Positions 1 through 8,233 of a DNA stretch of 61,662 nt are shown here, one piece after another. The notes under the pieces are model-generated. The model was not told the origin of the DNA and did no database searches. It was given only the letters and a program-made list of their open reading frames with translations. Source of the DNA: Ottowia sp. (GTDB lineage Bacteria; Pseudomonadota; Gammaproteobacteria; Burkholderiales; Burkholderiaceae_C); NCBI GenBank assembly GCA_023228705.1, contig JALOAS010000006.1, positions 1 to 61,662 on the forward strand, read 5' to 3'. A program made the position numbers and the translations under genes. Each line of letters starts with the position of its first letter. The stretch's first letter is position 1.

Positions 1-361
1 GCCCCAGCTCGGCGCCGATGAGCGCCATCTCGGCGTACAGCATCTCCAGGTAGCCGGCGGCCTTGCCGTGGTCGGTGGTGATGATCTTGTTGCACGCGCA
101 AAAGTAGCACAGCGATTCGCAAAACGGCAGGTGCACGTAGACCGACAGCGGGGGCGGGTTGCTGGCCGCGGCGCGTGCGTGCAGCTGCGCGAGGTAGGCC
201 GACGCCGGATACCGGCCCTGGAAGCGGTCGGCCGTAGGGTAGGACGTATAGCGTGGCCCGGTGCGGTTGAACTTGCGGATCAGGGCTTCGGAGAGCTCCA
301 GCTCGGGCACCGGATGGGACGTGGGGGCGGGCGGGGTAGATGTGCTGACGGGTGCGTTCAT
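1..361 (-). CDS. hemN: Oxygen-independent coproporphyrinogen III oxidase (N-terminal part; runs off the window)
   Basis: Radical-SAM enzyme that oxidatively decarboxylates coproporphyrinogen III to protoporphyrinogen IX without O2, in the cytoplasm. Only about 120 N-terminal residues are in the window. The translation begins MNAPVSTST, passes through RTGPRYTSYPTADRF and reaches YVHLPFCESLCYFCACNK. This is the family's CxxxCxxC radical-SAM cluster followed by the extra CxC-type cysteine. The ATG overlaps the stop of the upstream ubiM-like gene (ATGA), so the two are probably translationally coupled. Heme made without oxygen fits the adjacent NarXL regulators and NO reductases. The 3' part lies outside the window. 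Confidence 0.93.
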   Translation of the reverse strand, partial: MNAPVSTSTPPAPTSHPVPELELSEALIRKFNRTGPRYTSYPTADRFQGRYPASAYLAQLHARAAASNPPPLSVYVHLPFCESLCYFCACNKIITTDHGKAAGYLEMLYAEMALIGAELG

Positions 362-1644
362 GCCTGGGTTCCGGCGGTGGGAGGTGGGGTGGCGGCCCTG
401 CGGTCCGCGTGGCGGCGCCGTGGTCGCAGGATATCAAGCGTGCGCCTGAGCTGGTGCGGCAGGCTGGCCGGGCGCGGTGCTTCGTCAAGCAGGCCCGCGG
501 CCAGGGCGCGCTGCAGGACCGGGAGGTCGCGGCCGGCGCGCATGATGCCCTGGCGCAGCGGCCGCGCCAGCAGGCTGTCGTTCTCGAACAGGCGCGCCAC
601 CAGTTGCGTGCCCGCAAACATCGCCGCGCTGCCCAGCCTGTGCTGGCGCTCGTAGCGCGCCAGCGCACGCGGGTGTCCCACGTCCTGCCAGCGGCGCTGG
701 CCGAACGCCGCGGCCCAGGCCAGGCGCTCGGCGCTGGCCAGGCCGGTGTTGAAGCCGTGCGCCGTGACCGGGTGCATGCCTATGGCCGCGTCACCCACCA
801 GCGCAAAGCGGGTGCCGACAAAGCGCCGGGCCCAGGTGCCGACCATGGGGTAGCTGTGGCGCTCGCCCGTGAGCTCCATGGCGCCAAAGCGGTATTCCAG
901 GTGCCGCGCCACCGCCTGCGCGAAGTCGGTTTGGGACAGGTCCAGCAGCGGCTGCATGGCGGCTTCGGGCATGGTGAGGATGACCGAAGACACATGCTCG
1001 CTGACCGGCAGGATGGCGCGGGTCATGTCGCGGCCAAACCACTGCCAGGCCGTGCCGTCGCCCGGCTGCTCGTGCGTCATGCGGCACAGCAGCATGCTGC
1101 GGCCGAAATCATGCATGTACGTGGCAATTCCCATGGCGCGCCGCGTTTGCGAGTGGCGGCCGTCGGCAGCGACCAGCAGCGCGGCGTCCAGCGTCTTGCC
1201 GCCAGCCAGCTGCACGTGCGCGGTGCTGGGGCTGGTCATGACGCGCTCGACGCTGCTTCCTGTGTGGATGTGGATGTGCGGGTGCTCGCTGGCCGCGCGC
1301 CATGCTGCTGCGCGGATCAGGTGGTTGGAGACCAGCGTGCCGAGCTGGTCGCGGTCAAAGGGGCGGGCGCTGACCTCGAAGCCGGGGTCGTGCCGGTCCA
1401 GGATGCGGGCCTGGCGCAGCGGCACCACGTCGGCTGAAGGGATGTGCGCCCACACGCCGATCTCGCGCAAAAAGCGCATCGATGCGTGCGTGAGCGCCAC
1501 CTCGCGGCCGTCGCCAGCAGGGCTGCCCAGCAGGTCTTCGGCCTGGCGTTCCAGCAGCGCCACCTGCGTCCCCTGGCGCGCCAGCGCCAGCGCCAGGCAC
1601 AGCCCGGCGGGGCCGGCGCCCACGATCAAAACCTTGTTGTACAT
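358..1644 (-). CDS. ubiM: FAD-dependent ubiquinone-biosynthesis hydroxylase, UbiH/COQ6 superfamily, UbiM-like
   Basis: Flavoprotein monooxygenase expected to hydroxylate the aromatic ring of a ubiquinone precursor. The N-terminus has the dinucleotide motif VLIVGAGPAGL. The FAD/ribityl motif is near residue 285 in GDAAIGMHPVTAHGFNTGL, whose wording is closer to UbiM than to UbiH or UbiF; the exact ring position is inferred. ATG at 1644 is preferred because a GGAG lies 8 nt upstream. A possible GTG at 1653 overlaps that ribosome-binding site. The gene is followed by hemN with a 4-base overlap. Placement with hemN and narXL suggests quinone and heme supply for low-oxygen respiration. Confidence 0.8.
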   Translation of the reverse strand: MYNKVLIVGAGPAGLCLALALARQGTQVALLERQAEDLLGSPAGDGREVALTHASMRFLREIGVWAHIPSADVVPLRQARILDRHDPGFEVSARPFDRDQLGTLVSNHLIRAAAWRAASEHPHIHIHTGSSVERVMTSPSTAHVQLAGGKTLDAALLVAADGRHSQTRRAMGIATYMHDFGRSMLLCRMTHEQPGDGTAWQWFGRDMTRAILPVSEHVSSVILTMPEAAMQPLLDLSQTDFAQAVARHLEYRFGAMELTGERHSYPMVGTWARRFVGTRFALVGDAAIGMHPVTAHGFNTGLASAERLAWAAAFGQRRWQDVGHPRALARYERQHRLGSAAMFAGTQLVARLFENDSLLARPLRQGIMRAGRDLPVLQRALAAGLLDEAPRPASLPHQLRRTLDILRPRRRHADRRAATPPPTAGTQA

Positions 1645-1653
1645 GCGAGACAC

Positions 1654-1920
1654 TCCGGTTGCGGGCCGGGCTGGCGCGGCGCACGGTTGCCTGTGCGCCA
1701 GCGGGCAGGGCGTCCGATTTCCCTGGACAATGCGTTAAGCTTTGGACAATATGAGAGCATAAGAGCAAAGCTGGTTGTCTGCAAAAAACCGGGGTTATAA
1801 CCGGGTTGCTTGCAGGCGCCAGGCCGGTGCGGCAGCCCCGGGTTGGCTGAAGCCGGTCATGCCACGGGCTGCGGCCCGTGTCGCGCGGCAGTTGCGCGCT
1901 GCGTGTTTTTTGGGGTGTGC
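1654..1920. promoter_or_regulatory. Divergent intergenic region between ubiM-hemN and narX-narL
   Basis: It holds two direct copies of TGGACAAT (1724-1731 and 1743-1750), 19 bases apart and so roughly on one helix face. It also has a GGTTATAACC palindrome (1793-1802) and a 7-bp perfect stem with a 4-nt loop (1863-1880) in the probable narX leader. I see no good TTGAT-N4-ATCAA FNR/DNR box. The repeats could be half-sites for a regulator of one or both divergent operons; this is inference. narX has GGGG about 6 nt before its ATG. Confidence 0.4.
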
Positions 1921-3834
1921 ATGGTCAGACGATTTTCGCTGGCGGACAAGCTCCTGGCCATAGGCGCGGCCTTTTTCATGGTGGCGCTGCTGGCCATCAG
2001 CTTCCTCTCGTGGGCGAGCTGGCACTTTGAGAATGAAACGCTGGTGGCGTTGCAGGGAGAGCGCCTGCGCGCCGACTTGCTGGGCATGGAGATGGCGCGG
2101 CACAGCGGCTCCAGGGAGGGGTTCGCACGGCTGGAAAAGGCGTTCAGCCAGCGCCTGGACGCGCTGACCCACACCGACAGCGCCGGCCCGCTGCACCTGC
2201 CGCTGGGGGTGGCCAGTCCAGACAGATACGCGTCCATAGCGCAGGCATGGGCCCGGGTGCGCGCCGACGTGGGCGCCGCCCATGCCACGTCGGGCTGGCC
2301 GGCGCAGGTGGCAGGCCAGCTGACAGAGCTGACGCAGGAGGTCGACGCCTTTGCCCGGGGTGCGCAGGAAACGATCACGATGTGGGCTGCGCGCGTGCAT
2401 CTGGCGCATCTGCTGCTGCTCTTGCTGGCCGTCAGCGCGGCCTGCGTGTCGGTGCTGCTGGGGCACGCGCTGGTCCTGAGGCCCATCGGGCGGCTGCGCC
2501 GCGTGCTGCGCGATGTGAGCGAGGGACAACTGCAAACGCGCCTGCCGGTGGAGACCGACGACGAGCTGGGCCAGCTTGCCGCCGGGTTCAACCGCATGGC
2601 GAGCGCGCTGCAGGCGTCGCGGGACGACCTGGAAGGCAAGGTCCGCGACAAGACCGCAAGCATCAAGAAGCGCAACGAGCAGCTGTCGGCGCTGTATGCC
2701 GTGAGCGCGCTGGCGGCGCGCGCCACCGACCTGAACGAACTCACGCAGGGCTTTGCCGAGCGCATCCGCTCGGTGGCCGGCTGCGACGCGACGGCCGTCT
2801 GGCTGTCGGACGAGGACAACAGCCGCTATACGCTGTTTGCCATGGACGGCCTGCCCGAGATGATGGTGAGCCACGAGACCGAGCTGGTTGCCGGCGCGTG
2901 TGCCTGCTGCCCCGTCCCGGGCGAAAGCCAGTTGCGCGTGACCCCGGTGCTGCCCGATGACGACGGGCTGCCGTACTGCCACGAGGCCGGTTTCACCGCG
3001 GTGGTCAGCGTCCCCATAGAGTGGCAGCACCGCGTGCTGGGCCAGGCCACGCTGCTGTACCGCCGGGCCGAGGAAACCCCATCGGAGGCCACGCAAAACC
3101 TGCTGCAGGCCATGGCCCGCCACTTTGCCAGCGCCATGGAGAACCTGCGGGTGGTTGCGCTGGAGCGGGAGGCGGCGGTTACCTCCGAGCGCAAGCTGCT
3201 GGCGCGCGAGCTGCACGACTCCATTGCCCAGTCGCTGGCCTTCCTCAAGATCCAGGTCGGCCTGTTGCGCACGGCCATCAGCCGCGAGGACGTTGCCGAC
3301 AGGGACCGCACGCTGGCGGAGCTGGACACGGGCGTGCGCGAGTGCCTGGCCGACGTGCGCGAACTGCTGGTGCACTTTCGCACGCGCACGCAGGACGAGG
3401 ACATCGGAGACGCGCTGCGCTCGACGGTATCCAAGTTCAAGCACCAGACGGGCATGGCGGCCCGACTCAGCTTTGAAGGCCACGGCGTGCCGCTGGCGCC
3501 GGACGTGCAGATCCACCTGCTGCACATGGTCCAGGAAGCGTTGTCCAACGTGCGCAAGCATGCGGCGGCAACGCAGGTGGACCTGCACGTGCAGCGGCAC
3601 CCGTTCTGGCGCATCAAGGTGCACGACACGGGCGTGGGCTTTGACCCCGAGCAGGTGGCAACCGACAGGCTGCACGTGGGGCTGGAGATCATGCGCGAGC
3701 GCGCCGAGCGCATAGGCGCACGCCTGCAGGTCACCTCGGCGCCGGGCCGTGGCACGCAGGTCGTGATCGAGCTGCCCGATTCAAGAATTCAGCAAATCGA
3801 GGCGGCGCAAGAAGCTGTCCTGACGGTGTCATGA
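1921..3834 (+). CDS. narX: Nitrate/nitrite sensor histidine kinase, NarX type
   Basis: Membrane sensor kinase of about 637 residues expected to detect periplasmic nitrate/nitrite and phosphorylate NarL. Visible in order: an N-terminal membrane helix (about residues 13-37), a periplasmic sensor segment, a second helix (about 158-185), HAMP, and a GAF-like middle with a cysteine cluster (ACACC, then YCHEAGF). The HisKA_3 phospho-acceptor motif LARELHDSIAQSL has its His near residue 432. An HATPase domain follows (N-box EALSNVRKHA; G-boxes DTGVGFD and GLEIMRERA). The ATG at 1921 is chosen because the membrane anchor starts there and a GGGG sequence precedes it. The stop overlaps narL by ATGA. 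The ligand is assigned from family and neighbours. Confidence 0.87.
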   Translation: MVRRFSLADKLLAIGAAFFMVALLAISFLSWASWHFENETLVALQGERLRADLLGMEMARHSGSREGFARLEKAFSQRLDALTHTDSAGPLHLPLGVASPDRYASIAQAWARVRADVGAAHATSGWPAQVAGQLTELTQEVDAFARGAQETITMWAARVHLAHLLLLLLAVSAACVSVLLGHALVLRPIGRLRRVLRDVSEGQLQTRLPVETDDELGQLAAGFNRMASALQASRDDLEGKVRDKTASIKKRNEQLSALYAVSALAARATDLNELTQGFAERIRSVAGCDATAVWLSDEDNSRYTLFAMDGLPEMMVSHETELVAGACACCPVPGESQLRVTPVLPDDDGLPYCHEAGFTAVVSVPIEWQHRVLGQATLLYRRAEETPSEATQNLLQAMARHFASAMENLRVVALEREAAVTSERKLLARELHDSIAQSLAFLKIQVGLLRTAISREDVADRDRTLAELDTGVRECLADVRELLVHFRTRTQDEDIGDALRSTVSKFKHQTGMAARLSFEGHGVPLAPDVQIHLLHMVQEALSNVRKHAAATQVDLHVQRHPFWRIKVHDTGVGFDPEQVATDRLHVGLEIMRERAERIGARLQVTSAPGRGTQVVIELPDSRIQQIEAAQEAVLTVS

Positions 3835-4520
3835 GTGAAAACAGCAACGCGGCCATCCGTGTCTTCCTGATCGATGACCATCCACTGATGCGGCGCGGCC
3901 TGGCGGCGCTGCTGAACCAGCAGCCGGACCTGGAGGTGGTGGGGCAGGCCGGCGATGCGGCCGAGGCGCTGCACCTGCTGCCAAAGCAGCAGCCCGACGT
4001 GATCCTGCTTGACAACCACCTGCCGGGCGTGAGCGGCGTCGACGCCATTGCCGACCTGCAGGCGCTGGTGCCGCAGTGCCGCGTCATCATGCTGACCGTC
4101 AGCGAGGATGAGGCGGACCTGGCGACGGCGCTGCATGCCGGTGCGCAAGGCTACCTGCTCAAGACCACCGAGGGCCCGGCCCTGACCGACGCGATCCGTC
4201 GCGCCCGGCGCGGTGAATCCGTGGTCAGCCCCGAGATGATGGGCAAGCTGGTTGAGGTGTTCCGTGCGCAGGGCGCTGGCGCGGCGGATGTGGCGGTGGT
4301 CGCTGATGAGCCGGAGCCCGGTGGCAGCACGCTGTCGCCGCGCGAGGAAGAGGTGCTGCACGAGATTGCGCAGGGCGCCAGCAACAAGCAGATTGCGCGG
4401 ACGCTGGACATTGCGGAAACCACCGTGAAGATACACGTGCAGCACATCCTGCGCAAGCTCGGGCTGCGCTCGCGCGTGCAGGCAGCAATCTACGCCATCG
4501 AGCGCCAGCGCAGCGACTGA
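3831..4520 (+). CDS. narL: Response regulator, NarL/FixJ (LuxR-HTH) family
   Basis: Cytoplasmic transcription regulator of 229 residues, the likely partner of the overlapping kinase. The receiver domain shows the acidic pair in FLIDDHPLM, the phospho-acceptor Asp61 in VILLDNHLPG and the conserved Lys in GYLLKTTEG. The C-terminal LuxR-type helix-turn-helix spans about residues 160-225 (LSPREEEVLHEIAQGASNKQIARTL, then VKIHVQHILRKL). The natural targets would be the nitrogen-oxide respiration genes here or elsewhere. I did not find a convincing pair of TACYYMT heptamers and therefore do not call NarL sites. It converges on ctaA with only 12 bases between stops. Confidence 0.88.
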   Translation: MSENSNAAIRVFLIDDHPLMRRGLAALLNQQPDLEVVGQAGDAAEALHLLPKQQPDVILLDNHLPGVSGVDAIADLQALVPQCRVIMLTVSEDEADLATALHAGAQGYLLKTTEGPALTDAIRRARRGESVVSPEMMGKLVEVFRAQGAGAADVAVVADEPEPGGSTLSPREEEVLHEIAQGASNKQIARTLDIAETTVKIHVQHILRKLGLRSRVQAAIYAIERQRSD

Positions 4521-4532
4521 GGCGCCGGGCGG

Positions 4533-5504
4533 TCAGGCCCAGCGCGCCAGCAGGGCCACCAGCAGCGCGGCAGCCAGGTTGTGTGCCAGCACCTGCGGCA
4601 GCGGAAAGCCGGCCGGTGCCAGCTGCAGCCCCAGCATGAGCTGAACCACCAGCAGCGCGTACAGGGCCAGCGCGGCCAGGCGCTGGCCCTGCCGCAGCGC
4701 CAGCCAGGCAATCCACGCCAGGACCAGGAGCACGAGCAGCGCACCCAGGTGGTGCCATTGCTGCAACCAGGCGCCGCGGGGCTGCCCGGGCAGCACCTGC
4801 TCTGGCGGCGTGGCCAGCCAGGGGTTGAGGAAGCGCCAGTCCCAGCCGGCGGCTGCGGCCACCTCGCGGCACTGGCTCAGGCCGCTGCAGGCGCTTGCGC
4901 CATGCGTCGCGCTGATGAGTCCGCCCAGCGCAACCTGCAGGGCCAGCAGCAGCAGCCCCCAGCGCGCCCAGCGGCGCAGGCGCAAATTAGCCGAAGCCGG
5001 TGCGTCCGCTGCCGCGCTGGCCACGGCCGCCAGCCGCCATGTCACCGCCAGCATCAGGAAGCCACCCAGCAGGTTGCCCAGGACCACGGCGGGCAGGCCG
5101 GAGCGGCCGGCTGCAATGCCCAGGGCGCCCAGCAGCAGCGCCAGCAGCAGCAGGAAAAGGCCCAGGCGCCCGGCCCGGCGCAGCCGCGGCCGCGGCAGCA
5201 GTGCAAGCAGCAGGATGGCAACGGAAAGCAACAGCACCGCCGGCGCCAGCAGGCGGTGGATGCGCCGCGCCTGCGCGACGCCGGCCGGGTCGGCAGCCGG
5301 GGCCAGCAGCTGCGCCTGGCGCAGCACGTCGCCCTGGCACTGCGGCCAGCCGCTGCAGCCCACGCCGGTCTGCGCCAGGCGGATGTACGCGCTCACGGCG
5401 ATCACGCCCAGCATCAGCAGCGCGCCCAGCAGCGCCAGCCAGCGTATGAGGCGGCGTCTGTGCAGCGTGGGATCCGGTGCGGAAATCGGGTCGGGGCGGG
5501 GCAT
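4533..5504 (-). CDS. ctaA: Heme A synthase-like protein, COX15/CtaA family
   Basis: Polytopic membrane protein of 323 residues with about eight hydrophobic helices. The family oxidises the C8 methyl of heme O to give heme A. Two cysteine pairs are visible, one after each half-repeat's first helix (GCSGWPQC and ACSGLSQC). Family-type heme-ligand histidines occur in RRIHRL, QQWHHLG and VLAHNLA. The fourth expected position, in the second conserved helix, reads VVLGNLLGG, with Asn where many homologues have His. It lies on the opposite strand to the downstream oxidase-like operon, which contains its partner ctaB. This suggests that at least one local heme-copper enzyme uses heme O or A. Confidence 0.8.
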   Translation of the reverse strand: MPRPDPISAPDPTLHRRRLIRWLALLGALLMLGVIAVSAYIRLAQTGVGCSGWPQCQGDVLRQAQLLAPAADPAGVAQARRIHRLLAPAVLLLSVAILLLALLPRPRLRRAGRLGLFLLLLALLLGALGIAAGRSGLPAVVLGNLLGGFLMLAVTWRLAAVASAAADAPASANLRLRRWARWGLLLLALQVALGGLISATHGASACSGLSQCREVAAAAGWDWRFLNPWLATPPEQVLPGQPRGAWLQQWHHLGALLVLLVLAWIAWLALRQGQRLAALALYALLVVQLMLGLQLAPAGFPLPQVLAHNLAAALLVALLARWA

Positions 5505-5764
5505 TCGTGGGTGGCGCGTTGGGGGTGGCGGTGTCAGGCCGCGGATTATCGGTCAGGCCGTGACGCCGCGCCCTCCGGAGCGCCAGGGCCGGCTGATTTC
5601 AGCGCCAGTCGGGGCGCGACTAGTTCCAAAGGACTAGTCCTTCTTGAGACTTCCCTGCGGATAGGGGCTCGGGTATATTTTTTAACAATTCGCGTGTGCC
5701 CGGCTATCTGCGTTGTCGCTCCCGGGCGCCCTGCCTTTGACTGCTGATGCAAGGAGGACAGTCT
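5505..5764 (+). promoter_or_regulatory. Promoter region of the heme-copper/NO-reductase operon
   Basis: About 260 non-coding bases between the divergent ctaA and the small-subunit gene. There is a dyad made of GACTAGT (5618-5624) and ACTAGTC (5633-5639), separated by 8 bases. Its right arm also sits inside a 10-bp palindrome GGACTAGTCC. An AT-rich stretch with TATATT at 5674-5679 could be a -10 element, but no matching -35 is visible, which suggests an activator-dependent promoter. An AGGAGG at 5752-5757 lies 7 bases before the ATG at 5765. No FNR/DNR or NsrR-like site was recognised. Confidence 0.45.
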
Positions 5765-5941
5765 ATGTCAATGCCCGATCATGAAGGTTTGGATTTGAAT
5801 GATCCCGATGCGCCCATTCCGTGGATGCAGCAGTTGCTGGACAGTCCGTTCATCCTGCTGGCGCTCGGCGTCATGATACCGATGCTGGTCTACAACCTGT
5901 GGGGCGTCGTCGAAATCCTGCTGATCCCGGTAACGAAATAA
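5765..5941 (+). CDS. Small single-helix membrane protein, first gene of the sNOR-like operon
   Basis: Protein of 58 residues: an acidic N-terminus (MSMPDHEGLDLNDPDAP), then one hydrophobic helix from about residue 31 to 54, ending VTK. The start at 5765 follows a strong AGGAGG; an ATG at 5747 precedes that site and is rejected. The next gene is the CuA subunit, 24 bases downstream. Tiny one-helix subunits (subunit IIa or CtaJ/FixQ-like) accompany several heme-copper enzymes, and its place here suggests an accessory subunit. Its family was not recognised from sequence alone. Confidence 0.8.
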   Translation: MSMPDHEGLDLNDPDAPIPWMQQLLDSPFILLALGVMIPMLVYNLWGVVEILLIPVTK

Positions 5942-5965
5942 CAAGGCCAACAGGAGCATTTGAAT

Positions 5966-6505
5966 ATGAGCGCCATACTCCCGCCGTCAGACCGCCTCTG
6001 GTACAAGCATCCGATCGATCGGGTCGAGGGCACCTGGATCGCCATCGCACTGATCTGGTGCATCATCCTGTTCGTCATGATGACGGGCTGGCACGTCTGG
6101 GGCAAGCAGAACCTGTCCACCGAGACCTACCGCACGACGCCCGCGCAGTTCATGGAAAAGACGCAGGCCATGGTCGACCAGTACACGGTACGCACCGAGA
6201 CCGACGAGAACATCCCGGTCGTGGCGCCACCGCCCGGCAGCGACGTCTACCTGCTGGCGCGCCTGTGGGCCTTCTGGCCCATCCTGGAGCTGGAGAAGGA
6301 CAAGACCTACCGCCTGCACCTCACGGCCATGGACTACAACCACGGGTTTTCGTTGCAGCCGGCCAACATCAACATCCAGATGGTGCCGGGCTTCGAGCAC
6401 GTGGTCACCGTCACACCCAATGAATCGGGCCAGTATTCGCTGGTTTGCAACGAATACTGCGGTATCGGCCATCACCGCATGGTCAGCCGTCTGTACGTGA
6501 AGTAA
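5966..6505 (+). CDS. CuA-containing subunit II of a B-type heme-copper enzyme (NorY/CoxB-like)
   Basis: Membrane-anchored electron-entry subunit of 179 residues. One N-terminal helix (about residues 24-44) is followed by a periplasmic cupredoxin domain. All CuA ligands are visible: His126 in DYNHGF, then Cys161, Glu163, Cys165, His169 and Met172 in CNEYCGIGHHRM. There is no C-terminal heme c domain, so electrons probably come from a soluble cytochrome c or cupredoxin. The length and single helix are typical of the ba3/B family. The ATG at 5966 has AGGAG 9 bases upstream. It lies 12 bases before the catalytic subunit. Confidence 0.88.
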   Translation: MSAILPPSDRLWYKHPIDRVEGTWIAIALIWCIILFVMMTGWHVWGKQNLSTETYRTTPAQFMEKTQAMVDQYTVRTETDENIPVVAPPPGSDVYLLARLWAFWPILELEKDKTYRLHLTAMDYNHGFSLQPANINIQMVPGFEHVVTVTPNESGQYSLVCNEYCGIGHHRMVSRLYVK

Positions 6506-6517
6506 GGAGAAACAGGG

Positions 6518-8218
6518 ATGACCACGGTTGCAACCACCTACCGCACCTGCCCGCGTTCCGGGCTGCAGTTCGAGCGCCGGGCCGAGCGCCTCATCAAATG
6601 GCACATCGTTGCCGGCTTCCTCTGGCTCGCCTTTGGCGGCGTGCTGGCCATCGGCGTCGTGCTGACACGCTGGCCGGCGATTCGCTGGCTGGAGGCCGAC
6701 ACCTTCTACATGGTGCTGACCGCGCACGGTCTGGACATGCTGATCTTCTGGCTCATGTTCTTCGAGATCGGCTTCCTGCACTTTGCCTCGACCGTCCTGT
6801 TGCGCACGCGCATCGCCATGCCCAGGCTGGCGTGGCTGGGTTTTGCCCTGATGGTGATCGGCTCCATCGTCAACAACGTGGCCGTGTTCCGGGGCGGCTC
6901 CAGCGTCATGATGACCAGCTACGTGCCCATGATGGCCGAGCCGGCGTTCTACCTGGGCATCATCCTGTTTGCGGTGGGCGCGCTGGTGGGCTGCGCCGTG
7001 TTCTTCGGCACCCTGGTGGTGGCGCGGCGCGAGAAGACCTATGAAGGCTCGATCCCGCTGGTCACCTTTGGTGCGCTGACGACGGCCATCATCTTTGTCT
7101 TCACGCTGCTCTCGGGCGCCTTCATCATCATCCCGGCCTGGCTGCAGTCGATGAACCTGATGCAGGTCAACCCGCTCATTTACCGCACGGTGTGGTGGGC
7201 GCTGGGCCATTCGTCGCAGCAGGTGAACGTGGCGCTGCATGTGACAATCTGGTATTTTGCGGCTGCGGTGGTGCTGGGCGCCAAGCCCATGAGCGAGCGC
7301 GTCAGCCGCATGGCCTTCCTGCTCTACATCCTGTTCCTGCAACTGGCCTCGGCACACCACCTGCTGGGCGATCCGGGCCTGTCAACGGCGTGGAAGATCA
7401 CCAACACCAGCTACTTCATGTATCTGGCCGTTCTGGCTTCCATGATCCACGGCCTGACCGTTCCGGGCGCCATGGAAGTGGCACAGCGCCAGAGGGGTCT
7501 CACCAGGGGCCTGTTCGAGTGGCTGCGCAAGGCGCCCTGGGGCAACCCGACTTTTTCCGGCGTGTTCATCTCCATCATCGGCTTCGGCTTCCTGGGGGGC
7601 ATCACCGGCGTCATGATGGGTACCGAGCAGCTCAACCTCATCATTCACAACACCATCTACGTGCCGGGCCACTTCCACGCCACCGTGGTGATCGGGACCA
7701 CGCTGACCTTCATGGCGGTGACCTACTACCTCATTCCGGTGTTGTTCAAGCGCGAACTCATCGCGCCCAAGCTGGCGCAGTGGCAGCCCTATCTGTTCGG
7801 CTTCTCCATGTACTTCTTCACCCTGGTCATGATGGGGGCCGGCACGCTGGGCGTCTCGCGCCGCCACTGGGACATGGCGTTCCAGGGTGCTGCGCTGGCG
7901 TATGAGTGGCCGGGCGCTGCCTACCTGATGATGGCCCTGGTCGGCATCGGCGGCATTGCCGCAATTGCTGGCGGCATCATCTTCATCTACGTCACGCTGG
8001 GTTCGCTCATCTGGGGCCGCAAGCTCGAGCCGGGCACGACCAGCCCGAAGTTCACGCGCGTGTCGCGCGCCGCACCTTCGGTTGCCGTGCAAAGCTACGG
8101 CTCCATCGGCTTCACCGCGCCGGGCACCTTCGTGCTGGCCATGGTGTTCCTGGTGGCCTTCGTGGTGTACTACTTCATCAACTGGAAGTACCTGTCCACG
8201 CTCTGGGGCCTGAGCTGA
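6518..8218 (+). CDS. B-type heme-copper catalytic subunit lacking the active-site Tyr; sNOR-like NO reductase candidate
   Basis: Polytopic protein of 566 residues. Family ligands are all present: His70 (TAHGLDML) and His387 for the low-spin heme, His385 for the high-spin heme (PGHFHATV), and His231, His280 and His281 for the second metal. The stretch ASAHHLLGDPGLST matches the B-family pattern around the paired histidines. In B-type oxidases the residue four after the helix-VI His is the cross-linked Tyr. Here the segment is ALGHSSQQVNV, so that place is Gln235. Loss of the Tyr argues against four-electron O2 reduction and for NO reduction. This resembles the NorSY/sNOR proteins of ammonia oxidisers, whose clusters also carry senC. 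An automatic annotation would probably say cytochrome c oxidase subunit I. Confidence 0.85.
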   Translation: MTTVATTYRTCPRSGLQFERRAERLIKWHIVAGFLWLAFGGVLAIGVVLTRWPAIRWLEADTFYMVLTAHGLDMLIFWLMFFEIGFLHFASTVLLRTRIAMPRLAWLGFALMVIGSIVNNVAVFRGGSSVMMTSYVPMMAEPAFYLGIILFAVGALVGCAVFFGTLVVARREKTYEGSIPLVTFGALTTAIIFVFTLLSGAFIIIPAWLQSMNLMQVNPLIYRTVWWALGHSSQQVNVALHVTIWYFAAAVVLGAKPMSERVSRMAFLLYILFLQLASAHHLLGDPGLSTAWKITNTSYFMYLAVLASMIHGLTVPGAMEVAQRQRGLTRGLFEWLRKAPWGNPTFSGVFISIIGFGFLGGITGVMMGTEQLNLIIHNTIYVPGHFHATVVIGTTLTFMAVTYYLIPVLFKRELIAPKLAQWQPYLFGFSMYFFTLVMMGAGTLGVSRRHWDMAFQGAALAYEWPGAAYLMMALVGIGGIAAIAGGIIFIYVTLGSLIWGRKLEPGTTSPKFTRVSRAAPSVAVQSYGSIGFTAPGTFVLAMVFLVAFVVYYFINWKYLSTLWGLS

Positions 8219-8233
8219 CACGTGACTTGCCAT

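Noticed and set aside
1795..3675. Long minus-strand open frame (626 codons) opposite narX
   Set aside because: Composition rich in Arg/His/Gln with no domain; narX on the plus strand has clear kinase motifs. This is high-GC antisense shadowing.
5741..5756. TTGACTGCTGATGCAA-like FNR box before the small-subunit gene
   Set aside because: The right half does not match ATCAA at the required spacing, and it overlaps the ribosome-binding site.
6518..8218. Ordinary cytochrome c oxidase subunit I
   Set aside because: The helix-VI Tyr is replaced by Gln and the genomic setting is NO reduction, so a plain oxidase label would mislead.
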